The notes: generated from the sequence alone by a model not told the origin. DNA of 59,652 nucleotides from Gammaproteobacteria bacterium (GCA_028818225.1 JAPPOG010000084.1:1-59652), one strand, 5' to 3'. Positions 29,312 through 40,962 are shown, numbered from the stretch's first letter. Program-made: numbers and translations.

Positions 29312-30451
29312 ATGAATCGAGCTATTAAGATTCTTCGGTTTATAAGCTGGCCAGTTGTTTGCGGTGTACTGGTTGCAGTCGTGTATCTGCAATATCAACA
29401 ATTGGATCAATTAAGAATTCAAGTTGCACAAGCAAGTCAGAGCCAGCCCGTATATGAGCCAACCACTTCTTTTGCCGATGCCATTAGTAAGGCGGCCCCT
29501 TCTGTGGTAGCTATAACTGCCACGCGCTTTGATGTTGAATCCGTCGAACGATTGTCTGACGATCAGCTAAACCTTTATCTGGGAGAGCAGAATAGCCTCG
29601 GCTCAGGTGTTATAGTAAGTGCGGACGGATTTATTCTTACCAATTTGCATGTCGTCGATAATTTATTCGACTTATTCGATACCGAAGTTACTCTCAGCGA
29701 CGGACGTCGTATTCCTGCCACCGTAGTTGCCTGGGATAAAGCCAATGATCTGGCAGTTCTTCATATTAATATGGGCAACCTGACCCCTGTTGAAATCGGC
29801 GATGTGCAGGACCTTGAGGTAGGCGACATTGTCTTTGCCATTGGCTATCCAAGAAACATCGGACAATCTGTCTCTCAGGGAATTATTAGTGCTATAACCA
29901 ATAATCCCGATCAATCTGTATCAATCCTGCAAACAGATGCTGCGATTAATCCTGGAAATTCAGGAGGTGCTCTAATCGATTCCAGTGGGCACTTGATCGG
30001 AATTAACTCCTCTATTTTTTCAGAATCAGGAAATTTTGAGGGTATCGGGTTTGCCACACCCGCCAGCATTGCCATTAGTTCAATGGAAGAGCTCGTGGCT
30101 CAGGCTATAGACGCTAATTCCGGATATCTTGGCGTTTTAACCGGAGAGGCTCTGGATGCTCAATCGAGCCAACTGTTTTTCGGCGTCGATCACATTCGTG
30201 GAATGCTGGTAGAAAGCGTTGATGATGGAGGTGCGGCGGAACAAGCTGGCATAAGACCTGGTGATGTGATCACTCGGGTAGAAGACACACTGGTAGTGGA
30301 TGCTGAGAACATCTTAATGGAGATAAGAAACAAGAAACCTGGAGAAATGATAAATATTCAGGTTTATCGCAATGGTCAGACTTTTAATCTCCCGACCACA
30401 TTGGGTTTTGGAGAAGCCCGCATTATTGAGCCCCAGGCGTCGATTAACTGA
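29312..30451 (+). CDS. degS: DegS/AlgW-type membrane-anchored serine protease
   Basis: Trypsin-like periplasmic protease anchored by one N-terminal helix (residues 11-27). The catalytic triad is H113 (TNLHVVDN), D146 (ANDLAVLHI) and S217 (GNSGGALID); one PDZ domain covers about 275-370 (AAEQAGIRPGDVITRVED). A single PDZ plus an anchor marks the DegS/AlgW branch, which senses misfolded outer-membrane proteins and cleaves the anti-sigma factor of RpoE. In Pseudomonas, algW occupies the same place beside the his genes. Confidence 0.93.
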   Translation: MNRAIKILRFISWPVVCGVLVAVVYLQYQQLDQLRIQVAQASQSQPVYEPTTSFADAISKAAPSVVAITATRFDVESVERLSDDQLNLYLGEQNSLGSGVIVSADGFILTNLHVVDNLFDLFDTEVTLSDGRRIPATVVAWDKANDLAVLHINMGNLTPVEIGDVQDLEVGDIVFAIGYPRNIGQSVSQGIISAITNNPDQSVSILQTDAAINPGNSGGALIDSSGHLIGINSSIFSESGNFEGIGFATPASIAISSMEELVAQAIDANSGYLGVLTGEALDAQSSQLFFGVDHIRGMLVESVDDGGAAEQAGIRPGDVITRVEDTLVVDAENILMEIRNKKPGEMINIQVYRNGQTFNLPTTLGFGEARIIEPQASIN

Positions 30452-30463
30452 CTACCAGAATCC

Positions 30464-31789
30464 CTATTCTTTCAATTCTTTATCGATTCGATATTCAGCG
30501 GACAAGGCATGGGCTTGCAAATGTTCATTCCGCGCCAGTTCAGCCGCAGTCTCTGCCAGTCGGTGCGCGCCTGCGTAAGAGCAATTGATGATGGAACTGC
30601 GTTTTTGAAAATCATAAACGCCCAGAGCGGAAAAGAATCGAGCTGTTCCAGAAGTTGGTAGAACATGACTGGGACCGGCACAGTAGTCTCCCAGCGCCTC
30701 AGCACTATGTCTGCCCAAAAAGATTGCCCCCGCATGATTTATTCTAGAGAGCAGAGATTCAGGGTCGGCGACGGAAATTTCCAAATGTTCTGGAGCGATT
30801 AAATCACTTACCCTTGCAGCATCAACCAGATCAATTGCGTGGATAAGCATTCCCCTACTAGCCAGGGAAGCCGCAATAATTTCTCTCCGTTCCATTTCAG
30901 GTAGCAGCTTACGAATACTCGCTGCGACCGAGTCTAAGTATTCCTCATCGGGCGAGATAAGGATTGATTGGGCTTGCTCATCGTGTTCCGCTTGCGAAAA
31001 CAAATCCATTGCAATCCAATCTGGGTCAGTTTTGCCATCGCAAATTATGGTCAATTCCGATGGTCCGGCTACCATGTCAATTCCAACCTCCCCAAAAACC
31101 ATTTTTTTGGCAACGGTAACATACACATTGCCAGGCCCCGTAATCTTGTCTACTTGGGGAATCGTTTCTGTTCCATAAGCGAGAGCGGCTATGGCTTGAG
31201 CGCCGCCGATAGTATAGAGCCTGCTAACTCCAGCCAGGGCAGCGGCAGCGAATACCAGATTTCCATCTTCACCATAGGGCGTGGGCACAGTCGCTATTAT
31301 TTCTTTCACACCGGCAACCTGTGCCGGAATCGCTAACATCAAAACAGAAGACGGATAGTTTGCCTTTCCACCGGGCACATAAACTCCAGCTTTTTCCAAT
31401 GGGCTTACTTTCTGACCATATACTGATCCGTCAGCCTCCTCGTATTGCCAAGAACCTTGCTTCTGTTTCTCATGATAAGTTCTGATGCGTTCGGCGGCAT
31501 GGGTAAGAGCCCGGCGCTGCGAGGCGGGCAATCTTTCCAATGCCTCATTTAACTGCTCGGCGCTTATGACAAGATCTTCAATCGATTGAGCATTAAAACC
31601 ATCAAACTTGTTGGTGTAATCGATAACTGCCTCATCTCCTCGCTGTTTCACATCCAGCAATATAGATGAAACTGCTGAAGTTATGTCGTCGGCAATGAGC
31701 ATTTCCCGTTGTAATAATTTATTCAGCTGTTGCTGGAAATCAGCGTCGCTGGTAGATAGTCGGCTAATCTGGAGGTTGGAATTGGTCAT
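30464..31789 (-). CDS. hisD: Histidinol dehydrogenase
   Basis: Zinc enzyme for the last two oxidation steps of histidine synthesis. Typical segments: [20 protein letters not shown] near 133, [14 protein letters not shown] near 215, [25 protein letters not shown] (zinc/base histidine) near 260 and [17 protein letters not shown] near 375. 441 residues. It lies 13 bases after hisG. The hisC gene that follows algW in Pseudomonas is absent here. Confidence 0.98.
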   Translation of the reverse strand: MTNSNLQISRLSTSDADFQQQLNKLLQREMLIADDITSAVSSILLDVKQRGDEAVIDYTNKFDGFNAQSIEDLVISAEQLNEALERLPASQRRALTHAAERIRTYHEKQKQGSWQYEEADGSVYGQKVSPLEKAGVYVPGGKANYPSSVLMLAIPAQVAGVKEIIATVPTPYGEDGNLVFAAAALAGVSRLYTIGGAQAIAALAYGTETIPQVDKITGPGNVYVTVAKKMVFGEVGIDMVAGPSELTIICDGKTDPDWIAMDLFSQAEHDEQAQSILISPDEEYLDSVAASIRKLLPEMERREIIAASLASRGMLIHAIDLVDAARVSDLIAPEHLEISVADPESLLSRINHAGAIFLGRHSAEALGDYCAGPSHVLPTSGTARFFSALGVYDFQKRSSIINCSYAGAHRLAETAAELARNEHLQAHALSAEYRIDKELKE

Positions 31790-31802
31790 TTAGAAATTCT
31801 GG

Positions 31803-32438
31803 CTAAGTGGATTTCACCGCTGCACTGAGCTTGTTGAGAATATCTCGAATTATTTCATTCTTAATTTTCATCGAAGCTTTGTTAACGATGATTCGTGAGG
31901 AAATATCTGCGATTAAATCTTTAGGCTCCAGGCCATTCGCTTGCAGCGTTTTGCCAGTATCCACTATATCGACAATCGAATCTGCCAGCCCCAGTGACGG
32001 CGCGAGCTCAAGAGCACCATTAAGCTTGATAAGTTCTACCTGCTTGCCTTGCTCGGCAAAATAGCGCTTGGCAATATTTGTAAATTTGGTAGCTACTTTC
32101 AGAGTGTCTGAATTTTCAGAGTAATTAATCGGAGCAGCTGTCATTAAACGGCATCTGGCAATCCTGAGATCTAGAGGCTCATAGAATCCATCGCATCCAT
32201 GTTCCAGTATCAGATCTTTGCCTGCCACCCCCATATCGGCACTACCGAATTCCACGTAAGTGGGAACATCAGACCCACGCATTAACATTAGCTTTACGTT
32301 TTCAAGATTGGTTTCGAATAATAGTTTCCTGCTTTTGGTAATGTCTTCCACCGGCACAATATCAGCGGCAGCGAACAATGGAAGAGTTTCTTCCAATATC
32401 CTCCCCTTGGTTAAGGCGATGACCAAATTTGCTGATTT
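31803..32438 (-). CDS. hisG: ATP phosphoribosyltransferase, short form
   Basis: First enzyme of histidine synthesis. About 211 residues from ATG 32438 ([21 protein letters not shown]). It has the PRPP-binding [16 protein letters not shown] near residue 150 and lacks the C-terminal regulatory domain, so it is the short HisG that needs HisZ (not in this window). The frame extends upstream to 32498 inside murA, but the later ATG matches the family start. It follows murA by 28 bases. Confidence 0.97.
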   Translation of the reverse strand, partial: KSANLVIALTKGRILEETLPLFAAADIVPVEDITKSRKLLFETNLENVKLMLMRGSDVPTYVEFGSADMGVAGKDLILEHGCDGFYEPLDLRIARCRLMTAAPINYSENSDTLKVATKFTNIAKRYFAEQGKQVELIKLNGALELAPSLGLADSIVDIVDTGKTLQANGLEPKDLIADISSRIIVNKASMKIKNEIIRDILNKLSAAVKST

Positions 32439-32466
32439 CATGAGAACTTTTTCTTTATGATCTGGT

Positions 32467-33735
<1,269 letters not shown>

Positions 33736-33754
33736 TTATGTCGGGAGATGCCAC

Positions 33755-33991
33755 TTAAGCTGCAGAACTTTCTGCAGGAGTTTGCAATTTCATACTTACT
33801 GCATGAATTGCACCGCTGACAATATACTCATTGAGAATTTTGTAAATTGTTTGTTGACGCTTTACTGCGTTAAGGCCTTCAAAAATATTGCCAATAGCGG
33901 ATACGAGATATTTTCCATCTGCACCCTCAACGCTTATCTCACAATCAGGTAAAGCAGCAATGAGTAGCTGTTCGATTTCACTAGTCTGCAA
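33755..33991 (-). CDS. ibaG: BolA-family protein IbaG
   Basis: Small BolA/IbaG-type protein that binds 2Fe-2S clusters together with monothiol glutaredoxins and is linked to acid stress. 78 residues: EIEQLLIAALPDCEISVEGA, then the BolA core FEGLNAVKRQQTIYKIL and the GAIHAVSMKLQTP strand. The usual cluster-ligand histidine in the last segment is present. It lies directly upstream of murA, the conserved IbaG position, and 14 bases after mlaC. Confidence 0.93.
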   Translation of the reverse strand: MQTSEIEQLLIAALPDCEISVEGADGKYLVSAIGNIFEGLNAVKRQQTIYKILNEYIVSGAIHAVSMKLQTPAESSAA

Positions 33992-34005
33992 CAGATGGCT
34001 CCGAT

Positions 34006-34608
34006 TTATTGCCAGTTATCTAGAACCAGGTCGATGTCATTTTCGTGCTGAGTCATTAGTGCTGAAAATTGAGTGAAGTACTGGCGACCCAAATTGATTC
34101 CAGCCAGGCTCAGGTTTTTCAATTTCCACTCATCATTTTCATTGAGAAACATTTGGTATTGCAAACGAAGGTTGCTATCAGATCCTCTAAGCTCCATACC
34201 AACAACCGTATCTGCTCTGGGATCAGAATCAGTATCATTCGATGGCAGGAAAACCAGCTCTTCCCCATTGTAATTAACCAATGAGGCACCGTAAAAACGA
34301 GTAAGCGTGCTTTTTAGAATGTCTGCGAATCGCTGCTTTTGTCCATCAGTCGCATCTGCCGCATAACGATTCATTACCACTTCCGCTACCGCGTTGAAGT
34401 CTACAAAAGTATTCAATACATTTTCTACTTCGCTAAAGTAGCGCTCTCGATCTGACAGGAAGAAATTCTTGGAAGACACCACTGTCTCCAACAGAGTTTC
34501 GACGCCGAGCTCAGCCGTTTCCACAGCGCTAAGCTGCTGCGCATTTATGAACCCTGATGAGCCCAGCAAAAAGCCCCAGAACATTACGAATTTCTTCAAT
34601 GATTTCAT
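34006..34608 (-). CDS. mlaC: Periplasmic phospholipid carrier MlaC
   Basis: Soluble periplasmic shuttle that carries phospholipids between the outer-membrane MlaA and the inner-membrane MlaFEDB transporter. It has a signal peptide (cleavage after INAQ at about 24) and a Ttg2/MlaC domain: FVDFNAVAEVVMNRYAADATDGQKQRF and a C-terminal KLKNLSLAGINLGRQYFTQFSAL. 200 residues. It is followed by ibaG, but mlaB is missing between them and mlaF, mlaE and mlaD are missing upstream, where 226 bases of non-coding DNA separate it from the divergent exchanger gene. Confidence 0.94.
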   Translation of the reverse strand: MKSLKKFVMFWGFLLGSSGFINAQQLSAVETAELGVETLLETVVSSKNFFLSDRERYFSEVENVLNTFVDFNAVAEVVMNRYAADATDGQKQRFADILKSTLTRFYGASLVNYNGEELVFLPSNDTDSDPRADTVVGMELRGSDSNLRLQYQMFLNENDEWKLKNLSLAGINLGRQYFTQFSALMTQHENDIDLVLDNWQ

Positions 34609-34732
34609 TTGCTTATCTCCCAGTTAAGCCTGTAGCACCAGGGTTGGTGCTGAAGGAAATAATTCCTTTCCGCTTTCACTACGATGTTGCCCGTGTCGAC
34701 CTGAATGCTGACTGAACCCGGAAGGGAGGTTG

Positions 34733-34795
34733 GAAGTGTACATGAATTGGACACTTCAATAAATTATTACTTGCAAAGCACTGCAAAGACACTTC
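34733..34795. promoter_or_regulatory. GAAGTGT/ACACTTC dyad between mlaC and the exchanger gene
   Basis: GAAGTGT (34733-34739) and ACACTTC (34751-34757) form a 7-base inverted repeat with an 11-base gap; a third copy of ACACTTC occurs at 34789-34795. They lie in the divergent intergenic region and could be an operator for either gene. No regulator can be named. Confidence 0.35.
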
Positions 34796-34834
34796 TAATT
34801 GTGCCGTTTAATAAAGCACTGTAAATCATCATAT

Positions 34835-35794
34835 ATGTTCGTCGATTCGGTCATTATCGTCCTCGGATTCATTGGATTAATCTGGGGTGCGGATAAGTTT
34901 GTGTTTGGTGCTTCTGCGCTAGCGCGAAATTTGGGGGTTTCTCCCCTGATGATCGGTCTAACCATAGTTGCCTTCGGCACTTCTGCTCCTGAAATTTTTT
35001 CCTCTGCCGTTGCTGCTTATGAGGGTAAGCCAGATCTGGCAATTGGAAATGCGCTTGGTTCCAACCTGTTTAACGTAGGCATCGCATTGGGAGTTGCTGC
35101 TGTAATCAGTCCGCTGAAACCGCCAGAATCATTGATTAGCAAAGAACTGCCTGCCTTATTGCTCGTAACCCTGGTTACCGGTGCACTATTGATTGACCAG
35201 CATTTGGGAATTTTCGATGCACTCGTGTTGATCAGTATTACTGGCTTTTTTGGCTATAAACTTTTTCGCAAACGGGTACGATCGGGAGCAATTCCTGAAA
35301 TCGAAGAGTCGGAACTGGCTGAGATCAACAGTATTCAGGCAACCGGTTATCTGATTTTGGGACTCACCCTTCTATTGTTAAGCGCCGAATCCTTAGTGCT
35401 TGCAGCGACAGCTATAGCAGAGGATCTGAATGTATCAACGGCAATTATTGGATTAACTATTGTCGCTTTAGGCACTAGCCTGCCAGAGCTTGCAGCATCC
35501 GTAACTTGTGTACTTAAAGGCCACCATGATCTTGCAATCGGAAACATTGTTGGCTCCAACATATTAAACTTGCTGGCGGTACTCCCCTTCCCTGGCTTAT
35601 TGGCTGCTGGCGCAATCGACCCCCATCTGCTCTATAGAGATTTTGTGGGCGTATTAATTCTTACCTTATTACTCGCCTTTTTCTGTTACCGTGGCATTAA
35701 GAAGCATAAAATGATCGGACGTGCGAACGGACTCATTTTCTTGTCAATTTACTTTAGCTGGTTTACGTTGATGCTGATCCAGGTACAGAGCTAA
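34835..35794 (+). CDS. Calcium/sodium antiporter of the YrbG type
   Basis: CaCA-superfamily membrane exchanger with about ten helices and the two inverted alpha repeats: GTSAPEIFSSAVAAYEG...GNALGSNLFNVGIALG near 50 and GTSLPELAASVTCVLKG...GNIVGSNILNLLAVL near 225. The acidic residues of both GTS-x-PE motifs are intact. I chose ATG 34835 (MFVDSVIIVLGF), which starts with the first helix, over the longer frame at 34799. E. coli yrbG occupies the same spot before kdsD. Transported ions have not been proven for YrbG. Confidence 0.92.
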   Translation: MFVDSVIIVLGFIGLIWGADKFVFGASALARNLGVSPLMIGLTIVAFGTSAPEIFSSAVAAYEGKPDLAIGNALGSNLFNVGIALGVAAVISPLKPPESLISKELPALLLVTLVTGALLIDQHLGIFDALVLISITGFFGYKLFRKRVRSGAIPEIEESELAEINSIQATGYLILGLTLLLLSAESLVLAATAIAEDLNVSTAIIGLTIVALGTSLPELAASVTCVLKGHHDLAIGNIVGSNILNLLAVLPFPGLLAAGAIDPHLLYRDFVGVLILTLLLAFFCYRGIKKHKMIGRANGLIFLSIYFSWFTLMLIQVQS

Positions 35795-35815
35795 ATACTT
35801 AGGCATTTTTGCCAG

Positions 35816-36799
35816 ATGACTTCCAATAATAACGACAAGCCTCTCATCGCCAGCGCATTAAGGACCATCGATATTGAGACTGGCGCGATCGCTGCACTTA
35901 AAGCCCGCATCGATGCGAATTTCGAAAAAGCATGCGAATTGATCCTGAATTGCCAGGGCCGGGTTGTGGTAACGGGCATGGGTAAGTCTGGACATATTGG
36001 AAAGAAAATCGCAGCGACGCTTGCTAGCACCGGAACCCCTGCCATGTATGTTCACCCGGGGGAAGCCAGTCACGGTGACATTGGCATGATTACATCTGCG
36101 GACGTAGTTCTTGCTCTCTCGAACTCCGGAACTACAGAAGAAATCACAAGCCTGCTTCCTGTACTAAAACGCAAAGACATTCCAATGATTAGTATAACCG
36201 GGGAGAAAAATTCAGAACTTGCCACAGCCGCAACCGTCAATATTGATGGCAAAGTAGAAGAAGAAGCCTGCCCCCTCGGATTAGCACCAACCTCCAGCAC
36301 AACTGCGGCATTAGTTCTTGGTGATGCTCTGGCTATGGCTCTGTTAGAAGCACGGGGATTTACTCGCGATGACTTCGCTATATCTCACCCTGGCGGAAAC
36401 CTTGGCAGAAGGCTTCTTGTGAAAGTCAAAGACCTTATGCACAGCGGAGACGAAATGCCAAGAGTGACTGAATCGACATCGCTGACTGATGCACTGCTGG
36501 AAATGAGCGAAAAAGGATTTGGTCTGACCACGGTGGTAGATGAAAGCGGCCAAATGCGAGGAGTTTTCACCGATGGCGATTTACGTAGGTCTCTGGATGC
36601 AGGAAAAGAAATTCAGAAAACTTCCATCAAGGATGTAATGTCGACCGACTATAAATATATCTCGAGCAATGCATTAGCAGCTGAAGCTGCTCACCTGATG
36701 CAGGAATCAAACGTATACGTTTTACTGGTTACCAACGAAAATAACTCCATTGAAGGCATCATAAAAATGCATGACTTGCTTGATGCAAATGTTGTTTAG
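35816..36799 (+). CDS. kdsD: Arabinose-5-phosphate isomerase
   Basis: Makes D-arabinose 5-phosphate, the precursor of the lipopolysaccharide sugar Kdo. An N-terminal SIS domain (VVTGMGKSGHIGKKIAATLAST, LALSNSGTTEEI) is followed by two CBS domains (about 210-265 and 275-327). 327 residues, standard. The start of kdsC lies within or just after its end; the two genes are cotranscribed. Confidence 0.96.
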   Translation: MTSNNNDKPLIASALRTIDIETGAIAALKARIDANFEKACELILNCQGRVVVTGMGKSGHIGKKIAATLASTGTPAMYVHPGEASHGDIGMITSADVVLALSNSGTTEEITSLLPVLKRKDIPMISITGEKNSELATAATVNIDGKVEEEACPLGLAPTSSTTAALVLGDALAMALLEARGFTRDDFAISHPGGNLGRRLLVKVKDLMHSGDEMPRVTESTSLTDALLEMSEKGFGLTTVVDESGQMRGVFTDGDLRRSLDAGKEIQKTSIKDVMSTDYKYISSNALAAEAAHLMQESNVYVLLVTNENNSIEGIIKMHDLLDANVV

Positions 36800-36803
36800 C
36801 CAA

Positions 36804-37319
36804 ATGATGCTATTTAATAAAGATCAAACTCTCGTTGAAAATCTGGCTTCTAAAATCAAACTATTAGTTTTAGATGTAGACGGTGTACTAACAGACGGTA
36901 AGCTTTATTTTTCTAATGCGGGTGAAGAGCTAAAAACCTTTCATACCTTGGATGGGCATGGGATAAAAATGTTACAGGCCGCCGGTATAGAGGTTGGGAT
37001 CATCACCGGTCGCAATTCAAAAATTGTCGAGCATAGGGCCCAAAATTTGGGGATCGAACTGCTCCTTCAGGGCCGAGAAGATAAATTACAAGCTCTGAGT
37101 GAAATTCTAGTGGATCAAAACCTTGATCTTGAGGACGTGGCTTATGCTGGCGATGATCTACCGGACCTTGGCGCTATTGAAAAAGCGGGTATCGGATTCT
37201 CAGTACCCAATGCCCATGAAGATGTAAAACAGGGCGCGGATGCCATAACTTCCTACCAGGGTGGAAATGGCGCGGTTCGAGAAATTACTGACTTCATCCT
37301 CAAAAACCAATCCAGCTAG
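36804..37319 (+). CDS. kdsC: 3-deoxy-D-manno-octulosonate 8-phosphate phosphatase
   Basis: HAD-family phosphatase that releases Kdo from Kdo-8-phosphate. Motif I is LLVLDVDGVLTDG (nucleophile first Asp), motif II IITGRNSK, motif IV YAGDDLPDLGAIEKAG. About 171 residues, a small cap-less tetrameric type. The frame opens at 36771 within kdsD, but ATG at 36804 or 36807, just after the kdsD stop, gives a family-length product; there is no clear ribosome site. Confidence 0.95.
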   Translation: MMLFNKDQTLVENLASKIKLLVLDVDGVLTDGKLYFSNAGEELKTFHTLDGHGIKMLQAAGIEVGIITGRNSKIVEHRAQNLGIELLLQGREDKLQALSEILVDQNLDLEDVAYAGDDLPDLGAIEKAGIGFSVPNAHEDVKQGADAITSYQGGNGAVREITDFILKNQSS

Positions 37320-37407
37320 GCATTCCCTTTGCTGCCTTAATTCTGCTGCTCTCGGCGGAAACTCCTCGAAATCCAGACATTCGTGATAAGCTTTGCAGGT
37401 GTAATCG

Positions 37408-37998
37408 GTGACCCTTATGCAGCGCATCACGTATCTATTAATTCCCGGTCTAATAGCAATCGCACTTTTTATTGCAATTTCCAGCTATGACAGCGTTAGC
37501 CAGGACGAAGCCAGCCCGCTAATAACATTAGATTACAATGCCTTTTCGGAAGGTATAAATACGGTACTCTATGATTCCAACGGAGTGATCAATTACACCC
37601 TCCGGGCCGAAAGCCAAACTAATTTTAATGATGACCATACTGAACTTGAAAGGCCTTTCATTCGATTATTTCAGGACGGAGAATCTCGCTGGAACATCGC
37701 AGCTAACTCAGGACGCATTTCTGCCGATCTAACTGAAGATGAACTTGAGGATAGAAAAATAGAGCTAACAGGCAATGTTGAAGTGTTTAGCCTCGACGAA
37801 TATGGCAACAGAACGGTGATGTCTACGGAATATCTGGAAGTAGATCCTCAAAACGAAACCTTGGAAACTGATCAGCCAGTAACACTTGTAACATCTAATC
37901 TCAAACAATCGTCTATTGGTATGTTCGCTGACTTAAAGATTGATGAAATTATATTTCACCGAGACATACGAGGGTTTTATGAAAAGGCGCCTAATTAG
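37408..37998 (+). CDS. lptC: LPS export protein LptC
   Basis: Bitopic inner-membrane protein that receives LPS from the LptB2FG transporter and passes it to LptA. One N-terminal helix (about residues 8-25) is followed by the beta-jellyroll domain (FSEGINTVLYDSNGVINYTLRAE...). Start taken at GTG 37408 with AGGTG upstream; ATG at 37417 is also plausible. 196 residues. The 3' end overlaps lptA by 20 bases. Confidence 0.92.
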   Translation: MTLMQRITYLLIPGLIAIALFIAISSYDSVSQDEASPLITLDYNAFSEGINTVLYDSNGVINYTLRAESQTNFNDDHTELERPFIRLFQDGESRWNIAANSGRISADLTEDELEDRKIELTGNVEVFSLDEYGNRTVMSTEYLEVDPQNETLETDQPVTLVTSNLKQSSIGMFADLKIDEIIFHRDIRGFYEKAPN

Positions 37999-38494
37999 CC
38001 TCACGAAAATTGTTCTATGTATGGGGATTGTTCTTCCCTGGTCGCTTATCGCACTGGAATCTGATAAGGATCAGCAAGTGTTGTGGAGCTCGGATGGCGA
38101 TTCAACCATGAATATAGACGGCGATACCAGAATCCTCGAAATGAGTGACAATGTCAGAGTCACCCAGGGCACATTGGAAATTCTTGGCAATGAAGCTGTA
38201 TTCGAATACCAGGTATCTTCTAATGAACTCACCAGGGTAACAGTCCATGGAACTCCGGTCAGATATCAACAACAATTGGATGAAGACGGGACCCTGGTAA
38301 TTGGCACTAGTGATATGCTGATGTTTTATACAGACGAACTGGATGAAACAATTTTAGAACTCATAGGCAATGCCAATATAGAATCTCCAGACTCCACCAT
38401 GAGCTGCTCTGCAATAGTTTATATATCCGATCGAGATTTAATTCGTGAAGCTACTGGGCCCTGTCAGGGAGCGCTGAGCTCACAGCAAAACTAA
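37979..38494 (+). CDS. lptA: Periplasmic LPS bridge protein LptA
   Basis: Forms the periplasmic bridge that carries LPS to the outer membrane. It has a signal peptide ([22 protein letters not shown]) followed by the OstA-like beta-jellyroll ([34 protein letters not shown]). ATG 37979 has GAGGG five bases upstream and overlaps lptC, which decides the start; the longer frame at 37940 would bury the signal. 171 residues. Confidence 0.94.
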   Translation: MKRRLISLTKIVLCMGIVLPWSLIALESDKDQQVLWSSDGDSTMNIDGDTRILEMSDNVRVTQGTLEILGNEAVFEYQVSSNELTRVTVHGTPVRYQQQLDEDGTLVIGTSDMLMFYTDELDETILELIGNANIESPDSTMSCSAIVYISDRDLIREATGPCQGALSSQQN

Positions 38495-38513
38495 GGGGCT
38501 ATGTAAAAGTAGA

Positions 38514-39233
38514 ATGTTGAAAGCCATAAACCTTGCTAAAAGCTACAAAGCGCGTGAAGTAGTGAGAGATGTTTCACTGAGCATAGAGCAAGGCGAAATC
38601 GTTGGATTGCTTGGCCCAAATGGCGCTGGCAAAACTACGTGCTTCTACATGATCGTTGGTTTGATCAAGGCTGATTCAGGCGATGTTTTAATTAACGAAA
38701 ATTCTATAATCGCCCTACCAATACACAAGCGTGCCAGTTTTGGTCTTTCCTACCTTCCCCAGGACTCTTCAATTTTCAGAACTCTTTCGGTCGAGAATAA
38801 TATTCTTGCAATCCTGGAAACCAGACACGATTTAAGTGGTGCTGAGAAACAACGAAAATTAGAAGCCTTACTCGATGAATTTAATATTCAGCACATTCGA
38901 CACAACAAAGGAATTAGTCTGTCTGGTGGAGAAAGACGCCGCACCGAAATTGCTCGTACCCTGGCAACCGACCCCAAATTCATTTTGTTGGATGAACCAT
39001 TTGCAGGTGTCGATCCCATTTCCGTTAGCGATATTAAAGAAATCATTCAACATTTAAAGGCCAGGGGTATAGGCATTCTTTTGACAGATCATAATGTCAG
39101 GGAAACTCTGGATATCTGTGAAAAGGCCTATATCGTTAGCGAAGGTCAAATTATTGCCAAGGGAGATGCCCAGGAAATATTGAATAATGAGAAAGTTCGT
39201 GAAGTCTATCTTGGCGATCAATTCCAGATTTAG
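38514..39233 (+). CDS. lptB: LPS export ATPase LptB
   Basis: Cytoplasmic ABC ATPase that powers LPS extraction with LptF and LptG (not in this window). Walker [17 protein letters not shown], signature [16 protein letters not shown], Walker [16 protein letters not shown] and the H-loop [14 protein letters not shown] are complete; 239 residues. It is followed by 164 bases containing the rpoN promoter. Confidence 0.97.
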   Translation: MLKAINLAKSYKAREVVRDVSLSIEQGEIVGLLGPNGAGKTTCFYMIVGLIKADSGDVLINENSIIALPIHKRASFGLSYLPQDSSIFRTLSVENNILAILETRHDLSGAEKQRKLEALLDEFNIQHIRHNKGISLSGGERRRTEIARTLATDPKFILLDEPFAGVDPISVSDIKEIIQHLKARGIGILLTDHNVRETLDICEKAYIVSEGQIIAKGDAQEILNNEKVREVYLGDQFQI

Positions 39234-39311
39234 TGCAAGAACTTCATTCATTACGCTTCCAACCGATAGTAGTGCCCGCATCAAAGTACTATGCAATTAA
39301 GGCATGGTTCT

Positions 39312-39320
39312 TGCTATAAT
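39312..39320 (+). promoter_or_regulatory. Extended -10 promoter upstream of rpoN
   Basis: TGCTATAAT at 39312-39320 is a perfect extended -10 element (TGn plus TATAAT), with only a poor -35 match (TGCAAT) 17 bases upstream. It is about 78 bases before rpoN and would let the sigma-54 and nitrogen-PTS genes be read independently of lptB. Confidence 0.65.
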
Positions 39321-39397
39321 CTTCCGCTCTGAAAATTCACATCCATGATGACACCAGTTACACAATTGTCTATCCCCCCAATTTAAGTAGTTAGTCC

Positions 39398-40903
39398 ATG
39401 AAATTATCGCTTCAGCTTAAGCTCGGTCAGCAGTTGACAATGACACCCCAGCTGCAGCAAGCGATTCGATTATTACAGCTTTCTACCTTAGATCTTCAGC
39501 AAGAAATCCACCAAGCATTGGAATCTAATCCAATGCTGGAATTGATCGAAAACAGTGATGAGGAAGAGTCTTCACTTAGTCGGGATACCAATACTCAAGC
39601 GAATGAAAATGAGATTGTTCGAAATTCAGAAGTGGCGGCTGATGAGCAAGTGCTTAACGGAGATGACAGCAGTTGGCAGGAACAGATACCCGGGGATCTC
39701 GCAGTAGATAGCAATTGGGATGATATTTATCCCAGCACCTACTCATCTTCCAGCTCTTACGATGCCGATACTCTCGATTATGAATCCAGAAATACAGCAG
39801 TAGATACTTTACAGGATCACCTACTGTGGCAACTTAATCTCACTCCAATGTCTGAAACCGATAAAGCGATTGGTTTTGCCATTATTGATGCAATTGATGC
39901 CAACGGTATGCTTACTGTTGATATTGAATCCATCCACACCAGCTTCGAAGAAGAAAATGAACTCGAGTTGGATGAAGTACTGGCCGTATTGCACCGTATT
40001 CAACAATTCGATCCCATCGGTGTTGGTTATAGAAACCTATCTGAATGTCTGCTGATCCAATTAAATCAATATGATAATCCAGATCAATCAAAATTGATCA
40101 ACAACGCCAAATTGATTGTCAAAGAGCATATAAATTTGCTTGGTCATCGTGATTATGCTCAGTTGATGCGCAAGACCAAATTAAAAGAAGCAGAATTAAG
40201 AGAAACTATCGAAGTAATTGAAAGATTGGATCCACGACCGGGAGCAAACATCTCTCCTCCTTCGACCAGTTACATAGTTCCAGATGTAATAGTTACAAAA
40301 CATATTGAATCAGGAAAATGGAAAGTCGAACTGAACCCCGATACAGCTCCCAAGATTCGAATTAATAACGATTACGCCTCTTTGGTTAAGCGTGCAGATT
40401 CCAGTGATGAGAACAACTATTTGAGAGACAATTTGCAGGAAGCTCGCTGGTTTATAAAAAGCTTACAGAGTCGCAACGAAACTTTGATGAAAGTTGCCTC
40501 ACGTATTGTAGAACACCAAAAAGGTTTTCTTGAATACGGCGAAGAAGCTATGAAGCCATTGGTTTTACATGATATAGCTGAAGCAGTAAACATGCACGAA
40601 TCCACGATATCGCGGGTTACTACACAAAAATACATGCATACCCCCAGAGGTATTTTTGAGCTCAAGTATTTTTTCTCCAGTCATGTGTCTACCAAGGGTG
40701 GTGGCGAATGCTCATCAACCGCAATAAGGGCAATAATAAAAAAATTGATTGCTGCAGAAAATGTGAAAAAACCACTTAGCGACAGCAAGATAACGCAACT
40801 ACTGGAAGAAAAAGGCATTAATGTAGCTCGTCGAACCATCGCTAAATATCGCGAGTCACTTTCAATCCCACCATCAAATGAGCGCAAAAGACTCGTAGAG
40901 TAG
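39398..40903 (+). CDS. rpoN: RNA polymerase sigma-54 factor
   Basis: Alternative sigma factor for nitrogen, motility and related promoters. Region I is glutamine/leucine-rich ([20 protein letters not shown]), region II is acidic and variable (about 50-125), then the core-binding domain and the C-terminal DNA-binding part with the RpoN box [12 protein letters not shown] (isoleucine for the more usual valine). 501 residues. It is followed by ptsN after 59 bases; the hpf gene normally found here is missing. Confidence 0.97.
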   Translation: MKLSLQLKLGQQLTMTPQLQQAIRLLQLSTLDLQQEIHQALESNPMLELIENSDEEESSLSRDTNTQANENEIVRNSEVAADEQVLNGDDSSWQEQIPGDLAVDSNWDDIYPSTYSSSSSYDADTLDYESRNTAVDTLQDHLLWQLNLTPMSETDKAIGFAIIDAIDANGMLTVDIESIHTSFEEENELELDEVLAVLHRIQQFDPIGVGYRNLSECLLIQLNQYDNPDQSKLINNAKLIVKEHINLLGHRDYAQLMRKTKLKEAELRETIEVIERLDPRPGANISPPSTSYIVPDVIVTKHIESGKWKVELNPDTAPKIRINNDYASLVKRADSSDENNYLRDNLQEARWFIKSLQSRNETLMKVASRIVEHQKGFLEYGEEAMKPLVLHDIAEAVNMHESTISRVTTQKYMHTPRGIFELKYFFSSHVSTKGGGECSSTAIRAIIKKLIAAENVKKPLSDSKITQLLEEKGINVARRTIAKYRESLSIPPSNERKRLVE

Positions 40904-40962
40904 CCGCGCAGGATCTAGAAATCACTACCACTTTTCAACTTAGCTTGATACGAGAATAGTTA

